This document shows, in pieces, positions 1 through 4,048 of a DNA stretch of 8,624 nt. The stretch spans positions 1-8,624 of the forward strand of contig CAJKNC010000067.1 of assembly GCA_905201175.1 (NCBI GenBank), written 5' to 3'. Under the pieces are notes generated by a model. It did no database searches, was not told the origin of the DNA, and saw only the letters and a list, made by a program, of their open reading frames with translations. A program made the translations under genes and the position numbers. The stretch's first letter is position 1, and every line of letters starts with the position of its first letter. The DNA comes from an uncultured Succinatimonas sp. (GTDB lineage: Bacteria; Pseudomonadota; Gammaproteobacteria; Enterobacterales; Succinivibrionaceae).

Positions 1-418
1 CCAGAGCCGGGGTGATGCCGGTGAAGTGGAACCAATCCACGCCCTCGAAGATCTTCTCCCAATCGAAATCGGAAGGCTGTGCCAGCTGGATAGCGCTGTT
101 GGCACGGTCGTAGATGCAGACAGAACCACGCTGAGAAGCGCCCTTCTCGTTGAAGTAGATGCCAACACGGTCGCCGCCGCGGACGATCTTGCTGGTGTCA
201 ACGCCGTAACGGCGCAGGCTATTGATAGCGGCCTGACCAATGGCGTGTGCGGGCAGCTTGGTCACATAGACAGCGTCCATGCCGTAGTTTGCCAGGGAAA
301 CAGCAACGTTAGCTTCGCCGCCGCCGAAAGTGAACTCCAGGTTGTTGGCCTGAACAAAGCGCTCGTAGTTGAACGGCTGCAGACGGATCATCAGTTCGCC
401 AAAAGTAACGACTTTCAT
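1..418 (-). CDS. kdgK: 2-keto-3-deoxygluconate kinase, PfkB family, N-terminal 139 residues (runs off left edge)
   Basis: This gene is read from the complement, with ATG at 418-416, and continues past position 1, so only residues 1-139 are visible. The protein starts MKVVTFGELMIRLQP and carries the PfkB/ribokinase N-terminal signature FGGGEANVAVSLANYG at residues 31-46. The stretch GIYFNEKGASQRGS followed by YDRANSAI (about residues 86-110) is typical of KDG kinases, which phosphorylate 2-keto-3-deoxygluconate with ATP to KDPG in the cytoplasm. The C-terminal half, with the catalytic Asp and the anion hole, lies outside the window. An AAAAGGAG ribosome binding site at 432-425 sits 6 nt before the ATG and supports the start. 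The gene follows kdgA on the same strand, so product and next enzyme are adjacent. The family is secure. KDG rather than another sugar as substrate is inferred from sequence style and the kdgA neighbour. Confidence 0.88.
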   Translation of the reverse strand, partial: MKVVTFGELMIRLQPFNYERFVQANNLEFTFGGGEANVAVSLANYGMDAVYVTKLPAHAIGQAAINSLRRYGVDTSKIVRGGDRVGIYFNEKGASQRGSVCIYDRANSAIQLAQPSDFDWEKIFEGVDWFHFTGITPAL

Positions 419-452
419 GGTGAACTCCTTTTACTTTAATAATTTTATAAAA

Positions 453-486
453 TAGGGGAGCGGGGCGTCCGGGACGCCGCCCCCTA
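453..486 (-). repeat. GC-rich imperfect palindrome between kdgA and kdgK (REP-like or attenuating hairpin)
   Basis: The 96-bp gap between the kdgA stop and the kdgK start holds a nested palindrome. The inner arms GGCGTC (464-469) and GACGCC (473-478) have a 3-nt loop, and the outer arms TAGGGG (453-458) and CCCCTA (481-486) are also perfect. Read in the operon's direction it is followed by a weak A/T tract (TATTTTATAAAA), so it could act as a partial terminator or mRNA stabiliser setting the kdgA:kdgK ratio. From memory, short intergenic palindromes containing GTAGGGG are frequent in gut Clostridia genomes, so it may be one copy of a dispersed family. Only one copy is visible here. Confidence 0.6.
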
Positions 487-514
487 CAGATTTACGGGTG
501 GTTTTACGCCAAAA

Positions 515-1477
515 TCAGCGCTGGACCAGATGGAAGGCAAAGCCGGCGATCTCGTCAGCAAAGTAGATGGCGATGGTCTTGCCGTCCTTAACATTCTTGC
601 TGTCCATATCGAACTTGACGCCGCGCTGGCTCAGGTGATAGATAGCGCGGTCAACATTGTTGGTCAGGATGGCGATGTGACCATGGGTGCCGCGGCCCGG
701 CTTCTTCATGATCTCAAATTCCTTCTTGCCAACAAAGATGCTGGAGTTGCCCGGCTTAACAGCCATGCTCAGCAGGCTGCCGATGGTCTCGGCGGTCTTG
801 GCAGCTTCGGCTTCGTCAGCGCAGTTGATGCCGATGTGGCCCAGTTCCAGGCCCAGCATTACGTTGACAGCCTCTTTGCTCATGGCGGTGATCTCATCCC
901 ATGCGCCGGCCTTGATCTTGTCGCTCTTGCACATCCAGGTGCCGCCGACGGCGATGATCTGGTTGTAGCCCAGGTAGTTGTTGACGTTCTTGGCGTTGAC
1001 GCCGCCGGTGCACATCCAGCGAGCACTCTTCAGGGCTGCGCCGATGTTCTTCAGCATGCCCACGCCGCCGTTTGCCTCAGCAGGGAAGAACTTCAGGGCC
1101 TCGCAGCCCAGGTTCATAGCCTGCTGCATCTCGCCTGCGGAGCAGGTGCCGGGCATCATGATGCCGCCCTTGTCGATGACGTGCTTGCAGACCTCGGGGT
1201 CAAAGCCGGGGGCAACGATGAAGGATGCACCGGCAGCCATAGCGCGGTCAGCCTGATCCTTGGTCAGGACAGTGCCGGCGCCCAGCAGCATATCGGGCAG
1301 CTCCTCATGGATCTTCTTGATGCAATCCTCGGCGCAGGCGGTGCGGAAGGTGACCTCCGCAGCCGGCAGGCCGCCGGCCATCAGGGCCTTGCACAGGGGC
1401 AGGGCCTCATCCACGCTGTTGAAAGCAATGACCGGAATAATGCCGATCTCGTAAACACGCTGCAAAACAGAATTCAT
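515..1477 (-). CDS. kdgA: 2-dehydro-3-deoxyphosphogluconate (KDPG) aldolase with C-terminal VOC/glyoxalase-like domain
   Basis: This 320-residue protein has two parts. Residues 1 to about 207 are a class I KDPG/KHG aldolase (Eda family): EVTFRT at 41-46 supplies the general-acid/base Glu41 and the phosphate-contacting Arg45, GAGTVL lies at 66-71, and the Schiff-base lysine is Lys129 in LKFFPAEANGG, followed by CTGGV at 156-160. It should split KDPG into pyruvate and glyceraldehyde 3-phosphate, and may also act on 4-hydroxy-2-oxoglutarate. Residues about 210-320 form a VOC (glyoxalase/dioxygenase) fold, starting LELGHIGIN and continuing through GTHGHIAIL; His214 and His265/His267 are candidate metal ligands, and the role of this domain is unknown. 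Ordinary Eda proteins are about 210 residues, so the extra domain is clear. The ATG at 1477 follows AAGGAG (1490-1485) by 7 nt. The gene is first in the operon, ahead of kdgK, under a divergent promoter. Confidence 0.92.
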   Translation of the reverse strand: MNSVLQRVYEIGIIPVIAFNSVDEALPLCKALMAGGLPAAEVTFRTACAEDCIKKIHEELPDMLLGAGTVLTKDQADRAMAAGASFIVAPGFDPEVCKHVIDKGGIMMPGTCSAGEMQQAMNLGCEALKFFPAEANGGVGMLKNIGAALKSARWMCTGGVNAKNVNNYLGYNQIIAVGGTWMCKSDKIKAGAWDEITAMSKEAVNVMLGLELGHIGINCADEAEAAKTAETIGSLLSMAVKPGNSSIFVGKKEFEIMKKPGRGTHGHIAILTNNVDRAIYHLSQRGVKFDMDSKNVKDGKTIAIYFADEIAGFAFHLVQR

Positions 1478-1500
1478 AGCAATTCTCCTTCACTGATTGT

Positions 1501-1540
1501 GTGCGGCAGTCCGGCGCAGTATGCGCAGTGATGCCCGCAC
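1501..1540 (-). promoter_or_regulatory. Possible hairpin at the 5' end of the kdgA transcript
   Basis: Arms GTGCGG (1501-1506) and CCGCAC (1535-1540) enclose a second inverted repeat, GCGCA (1514-1518) and TGCGC (1522-1526). Given the kdgA -10 box at 1558-1553, transcription should start near 1546, so this nested stem would occupy almost the whole early leader, ending about 10 nt before the Shine-Dalgarno. It could protect the mRNA end or be a protein site. No known riboswitch class is recognised. Confidence 0.35.
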
Positions 1541-1552
1541 TTGGTTACTTTT

Positions 1553-1581
1553 ATTATAAACGCAGCGGCGGCGGGCGTCAA
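1553..1581 (-). promoter_or_regulatory. Sigma-70/SigA-type promoter of kdgA
   Basis: On the complement, TTGACG (1581-1576) and TATAAT (1558-1553) are separated by 17 nt. That is a perfect -10 and a five-of-six -35 at the ideal spacing. It points at kdgA, whose start codon lies about 70 nt downstream of the predicted start site, and drives the kdgA-kdgK operon. Confidence 0.8.
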
Positions 1582-1633
1582 TCGGGCAAAAATGTGAAAG
1601 AAAGCGCACGATTTTTGTCGCATCCGCCTAGGA

Positions 1634-1648
1634 TTCCGCTATTCGGAA
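1634..1648. promoter_or_regulatory. Candidate operator 1 (TTCCG-N5-CGGAA)
   Basis: This is a perfect 5-bp inverted repeat, TTCCG ctatt CGGAA, placed between the two divergent promoters and ending 6 nt before the -35 box of the rightward promoter. It shares half-sites and spacing with the repeat at 1686-1700, which makes it a likely site for a local dimeric regulator. The regulator is not in the window. Confidence 0.5.
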
Positions 1649-1654
1649 AAGAGC

Positions 1655-1683
1655 TTGAAAAATCGGGCAAACTCTGCTATAAT
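1655..1683 (+). promoter_or_regulatory. Rightward extended -10 promoter in the divergent control region
   Basis: TTGAAA (1655-1660) and TATAAT (1678-1683) are 17 nt apart, and TGC directly before the -10 makes it an extended -10 element. Initiation is expected near 1690. It belongs to the GC-rich left part and points at the ATG at 1771, so in its native genome it probably drove a gene divergent from kdgA, plausibly the pathway regulator. In this window the only reading frame it leads into is the truncated trpE. Confidence 0.75.
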
Positions 1684-1685
1684 CG

Positions 1686-1700
1686 TTCCATAATGCGGAA
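1686..1700. promoter_or_regulatory. Candidate operator 2 over the rightward start site (TTCCA-N5-CGGAA)
   Basis: TTCC (1686-1689) and GGAA (1697-1700) form an inverted repeat that extends by C and G on each side to CGTTCC/GGAACG (1684-1702). It overlaps the predicted +1, the position expected for a repressor. Compared with the site at 1634-1648, both read TTCC-R-N5-CGGAA, and their centres are 52 bp apart, about five helical turns. Binding by an IclR-type regulator is an inference from site form and gene context. Confidence 0.5.
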
Positions 1701-1732
1701 CGGCAGGCACAGTTTGTCTGCCATGCAAAATT

Positions 1733-1755
1733 ATGAAATTTTTGTTAAATTTCAT
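1733..1755. promoter_or_regulatory. 9-bp perfect inverted repeat just upstream of the ribosome binding site
   Basis: ATGAAATTT (1733-1741) and AAATTTCAT (1747-1755) are exact reverse complements separated by TTGTT. The repeat ends 1 nt before the GGGAGG Shine-Dalgarno. As DNA it could be an additional operator, since TGAAA/TTTCA half-sites also occur in proteobacterial KdgR boxes, though with a different spacing. As RNA it could form a hairpin close to the ribosome site. Confidence 0.45.
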
Positions 1756-1756
1756 C

Positions 1757-1773
1757 GGGAGGCCGGGATCATG
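1757..1773 (+). promoter_or_regulatory. Shine-Dalgarno GGGAGG and ATG that fix the start at 1771
   Basis: GGGAGG at 1757-1762 lies 8 nt before the ATG at 1771-1773. This is the only strong initiation signal in the open frame that runs from 1501 into trpE, so the open frame before 1771 is taken as untranslated. The strong G-rich site matches the style of the left (kdg) part rather than the trp genes. Confidence 0.65.
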
Positions 1774-1803
1774 GCAGAAAAAAGCGGCGTACAAAGCATC
1801 ATA
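1771..1803. other. Probable chimeric junction between two genomes
   Basis: Upstream of this interval the sequence has every mark of a GC-rich divergent regulator locus (promoter, operators, Shine-Dalgarno, ATG). From about 1786 it is trpE, aligning from roughly residue 48 of the E. coli protein, and base composition drops to AT-rich for the rest of the window. The first residues, MAEKSGVQSI, could belong to either side: they fit the start of an IclR-family regulator (GVQS- before the helix-turn-helix) and also the TrpE segment equivalent to E. coli SKDDLKSLL. The exact breakpoint therefore cannot be placed within these bases. A shared short sequence would explain joining by an assembler or by recombination. 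Confidence 0.75.
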
Positions 1804-3174
1804 GGCGTAAGCACTGCCCTTAAAATCAGCTGCGAAAATTTAGTTGTTAAAGCTGAAGCTCTAAATAATAATGGTTTGGTGCTGCTGCAAGAATTAGCCT
1901 CAATTTTCAAAAAAGATATTAAGAATCAAAGCATTGAAATAAAATTCCAGCGTCCTCCCAAAAATTTGGATGAAATCTCCCGTTTAAAAGCTCCCGGCCC
2001 ATTAGATGTAATGAGACAATTACGGCTTTTAGTCGCAGATTGTAAGGATATTTTAATTGCCGGCGTGATCGCTTTTGATTTCATCAATAATTTTGAAAAT
2101 ATAGGATCTGTACCTAAAGGAGAAAACAGCTGCGATGACTATTGCTATTACGTCTGCGATATTGCAATTCTTGTAAATCATATCAATAAGACTACTTCTG
2201 TTGTCGCCTATGCTTTTGCCGACGATACTTATAAAGATACGGCCTTTAAGGCATTGGAGCTTCAAAACGCCTTAAATGACTTTAAGCATCAGGATGATCT
2301 GGTTATCAATATCAAAAGAAAACCGCAAATCAACCCCGATCTCTCAAATGACGAATTCGGCAAAATTGTGGGCAAGCTCAAAGAGCATATTATAAACGGC
2401 GATGCTTTTCAGGTTGTTCCCTCTCGAACCTTTAAGTATCCCTGCAAAGATCCGCTTAAAGCTTACTCATATTTAAAAAAACTTAATCCGTCTCCTTATA
2501 TGTATTACATAAAGGATCCCAGATACACTATTTTTGGAGCCTCCCCGGAATTTGCTCTGCGCTTTAATGCTAAAAATCGCGAGGTAGCGATCAGTCCTAT
2601 CGCCGGTACCCGCGCTCGCGGCATTAATGAATTCGGCAAGCTTGATAAAGAGCTTGATTCACGCATCGAGCTTGAGCTTAGAACCGATAATAAGGAAATT
2701 TCTGAGCATCTGATGCTTGTTGACTTAGCTCGCAATGACTTAGCCCGCATCGCCAAAACAGGCTCGCGCTATGTCGATAATCTTCTGCATGTGGATAAAT
2801 ATCAGAGCGTTATGCACCTTGTAAGCGATGTACGAGCCACCTTGCGCGACGATCTGGATGCTTTCCATGCTTATTTGGCATGCATGAATATGGGCACCCT
2901 TTCAGGCGCACCTAAAATCAAGGCTCATGAGCTTATTTACCGCTATGAGGGCAAAAAACGCGGCTCTTACGGAGGCGTGATAAATCTAATCAGTGCCGAT
3001 GGATCCTTTAATTCATGCATTGCCATTCGCACCGCGTTTGTAAAAAATCAGACTGCCTATATACAAGCCGGCTGCGGCGTAGTTTTTGATTCAGATATTG
3101 CATCTGAATGTCAGGAAACCATTAACAAAGCTTTATCCGTACTCACAGCTTTAGATCTGACTCTTGAGGATTAA
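1771..3174 (+). CDS. trpE: Anthranilate synthase component I, N-terminally truncated
   Basis: TrpE makes anthranilate from chorismate, using ammonia delivered from glutamine by TrpG. From 1771 the frame gives 467 residues, against 520 in E. coli. The catalytic chorismate-binding domain is complete: NPSPYM 239-244, GASPE 256-260, PIAGTR 276-281, SEHLMLVDLARND 311-323, VMHLVS with His349, MGTLSGAPK 374-382 and RGSYGG 397-402. Alignment from memory to E. coli TrpE begins only near its residue 48, so about 42 N-terminal residues are missing. The missing part includes the LLES segment (E. coli 37-40), which forms part of the tryptophan feedback site. The ATG and its Shine-Dalgarno seem to belong to another gene from the left part, so the true trpE start is not in the window. 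The gene ends 2 nt before trpG. Identity is certain; whether the fused product exists in nature is doubtful. Confidence 0.9.
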   Translation: MAEKSGVQSIIGVSTALKISCENLVVKAEALNNNGLVLLQELASIFKKDIKNQSIEIKFQRPPKNLDEISRLKAPGPLDVMRQLRLLVADCKDILIAGVIAFDFINNFENIGSVPKGENSCDDYCYYVCDIAILVNHINKTTSVVAYAFADDTYKDTAFKALELQNALNDFKHQDDLVINIKRKPQINPDLSNDEFGKIVGKLKEHIINGDAFQVVPSRTFKYPCKDPLKAYSYLKKLNPSPYMYYIKDPRYTIFGASPEFALRFNAKNREVAISPIAGTRARGINEFGKLDKELDSRIELELRTDNKEISEHLMLVDLARNDLARIAKTGSRYVDNLLHVDKYQSVMHLVSDVRATLRDDLDAFHAYLACMNMGTLSGAPKIKAHELIYRYEGKKRGSYGGVINLISADGSFNSCIAIRTAFVKNQTAYIQAGCGVVFDSDIASECQETINKALSVLTALDLTLED

Positions 3175-3176
3175 TT

Positions 3177-3764
3177 ATGAAGACCCATATTATTTTTATC
3201 GACAATTACGATTCCTTCAGCTACAACCTTGTCGATGAATTCAAAGTTTTAGGCTGCGAGGTTTCAGTCTATCGCAATGATACTGATGTTGATGTAATAG
3301 CTAAGATTGCCAAAGAGCTGACAGCTCAGCAGCAAAAAGTGGTAATCATGCTCTCTCCGGGACCTAGCGCACCAAAAGATGCAAATAATCTGCTCCCTAT
3401 AATTAAGGATAATTTAGGCAAATATCCGCAAATCGGCATATGTCTTGGGCATCAGGCTTTAGGAGAGGTTTTAGGCGGACAAGTTGTCAGGGCAGAAAGC
3501 ATTGTACATGGCAAGGCTTCGCTTATCGAACATAACGGAAAAATCTGCTTTAAAGGTCTGCCTAATCCTCTTAGAGTAGCACGCTACCACTCTTTAATCG
3601 TTAAGGATTTGCCCCAAAACGTTGAAGTTTTAGCCTCGTTTGACAATATGTGCATGGCTTTATATGAACCAAATTTAAAAGTTCTCGGCCTGCAGTTTCA
3701 TCCCGAATCCATTATGTCAACTTACGGACGTAAAATTTTAGAGCAGGCTTTACAATGCTTTTAG
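3177..3764 (+). CDS. trpG: Anthranilate synthase component II, glutamine amidotransferase
   Basis: This 195-residue class I glutamine amidotransferase (GATase) hydrolyses glutamine and channels ammonia to TrpE. It opens with IDNYDSFSYNLVD (8-20), followed by the LSPGPSAP oxyanion region (59-66) and the nucleophile elbow GICLGHQALGE with Cys89. The catalytic His175 and Glu177 lie in GLQFHPES. RYHSL at 136-140 is typical of TrpG/PabA. The length is that of a free-standing TrpG, unlike E. coli where TrpG is fused to TrpD. GAGGA at 3166-3170 lies 6 nt before the ATG, inside the end of trpE, and only 2 nt separate the genes, so translation is probably coupled. A PabA role, sharing the subunit with folate synthesis, cannot be excluded, but position next to trpE makes trpG the better name. 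A terminator follows directly. Confidence 0.95.
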   Translation: MKTHIIFIDNYDSFSYNLVDEFKVLGCEVSVYRNDTDVDVIAKIAKELTAQQQKVVIMLSPGPSAPKDANNLLPIIKDNLGKYPQIGICLGHQALGEVLGGQVVRAESIVHGKASLIEHNGKICFKGLPNPLRVARYHSLIVKDLPQNVEVLASFDNMCMALYEPNLKVLGLQFHPESIMSTYGRKILEQALQCF

Positions 3765-3767
3765 AAG

Positions 3768-3812
3768 AAAAAAGTGCATAATGCTCAAATTTGATCCATC
3801 ATGCACTTTTTT
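3768..3812 (+). terminator. Rho-independent terminator after trpG
   Basis: AAAAAAGTGCAT (3768-3779) pairs perfectly with ATGCACTTTTTT (3801-3812). After one mismatch the stem extends by ATG/CAT (3781-3783 with 3797-3799) around a 13-nt loop. Six T residues form the 3' end of the stem, and the A-rich 5' arm would make it work on both strands. It begins 4 nt after the trpG stop and so separates trpEG from the downstream genes. Confidence 0.88.
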
Positions 3813-3833
3813 ATAAAAATTATAAAAAAATTA

Positions 3834-3862
3834 TTTACAGCGTTTTATTTATATCGTAAATT
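3834..3862 (+). promoter_or_regulatory. Candidate promoter of the trpL-trpDCFBA unit
   Basis: TTTACA (3834-3839) and TAAATT (3857-3862) are separated by 17 nt in a very AT-rich stretch between the trpG terminator and the leader peptide. Initiation would fall near 3869, about 30 nt before the trpL ATG. The -10 is only four of six, but a promoter is required here by the preceding terminator. No palindrome resembling the CTAGTTAACTAG core of the TrpR operator is visible, so repression by TrpR is not supported by the sequence. Confidence 0.5.
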
Positions 3863-3897
3863 GAGAATATCGAATAGATATGAAAAGGAAATATAAA

Positions 3898-3945
3898 ATG
3901 ACTATTTTTACTAACATCAACAACTGGTGGCACCTCGCAACATAG
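3898..3945 (+). CDS. trpL: trp operon leader peptide (15 residues, tandem Trp codons)
   Basis: The peptide is MTIFTNINNWWHLAT, ending at TAG 3943-3945. AAGGAA at 3885-3890 lies 7 nt before the ATG. The two adjacent TGG codons at 3925-3930 are the sensor: when charged tRNA-Trp is scarce the ribosome stalls there and covers the downstream pairing segment. The length and the WW pair closely parallel the 14-residue E. coli leader. The stop codon falls between attenuator segments 1 and 2, as expected. Unusually, the peptide lies between trpG and trpD rather than ahead of trpE. Confidence 0.93.
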   Translation: MTIFTNINNWWHLAT

Positions 3946-4016
3946 CGGGGTTTTGGTGTTTGTAAAAACAAAAAATACAGATTTCAAAAAGAACCCGCTT
4001 AAAAGCGGGTTTTTTT
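3932..4016 (+). promoter_or_regulatory. Ribosome-mediated tryptophan attenuator (segments 1-4)
   Basis: Four segments can be traced. Segment 1 ACCTCGC (3932-3938) pairs with segment 2 GCGGGGT (3945-3951), with one G-U pair and a 6-nt loop. Segment 2 in its longer form AGCGGGGTT (3944-3952) can instead pair with segment 3 AACCCGCT (3992-3999), with one bulged G. Segments 3 and 4 form the terminator. Stalling at the Trp codons 3925-3930 masks segment 1, frees segment 2 and favours the 2:3 antiterminator, so trpDCFBA is expressed when tryptophan is low. Between segments 2 and 3 is an A-rich spacer of about 39 nt containing a small TTTGT/ACAAA hairpin (3959-3963 with 3968-3972). Confidence 0.88.
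3992..4016 (+). terminator. Attenuator terminator hairpin (3:4)
   Basis: AACCCGCTT (3992-4000) and AAGCGGGTT (4003-4011) form a perfect 9-bp stem closed over AA, which may open slightly to a tetraloop. A run of seven T residues (4010-4016) follows. It ends transcription 33 nt before trpD when segment 2 is sequestered by segment 1. Confidence 0.93.
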
Positions 4017-4048
4017 ATATCCATACATAACTTATAAAGGTAAATAAA

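Noticed and set aside
26..439. Plus-strand open frame opposite kdgK
   Set aside because: It is antisense to a clear PfkB kinase, and the translation resembles no family.
530..1531. Long open frame on the plus strand opposite kdgA (333 codons)
   Set aside because: It is fully antisense to a well-supported aldolase gene in GC-rich DNA, where such frames are common. Its translation is low-complexity Ala/Asp/Gly/Leu-rich with no recognisable domain, and it has no good ribosome site.
1501..1540. Riboswitch in the kdgA leader
   Set aside because: The nested stem is only about 40 nt and has no conserved motif of a known riboswitch class. It is kept only as a possible hairpin.
1501..1770. Upstream extension of the trpE frame to an ATG at 1501
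   Set aside because: The stretch contains two divergent promoters and operator-like repeats, and its translation shows no TrpE similarity. The start at 1771 has the only good Shine-Dalgarno.
2053..2756. Minus-strand open frames within trpE, and similar ones inside trpD, trpB and trpA
   Set aside because: They are short, antisense to conserved catalytic coding sequence, and have no ribosome site or recognisable domain.
3840..3897. TrpR operator ahead of trpL
   Set aside because: No CTAGTTAACTAG-like palindrome is present. The only symmetry is a weak ATATC/GATAT repeat at 3867-3881.
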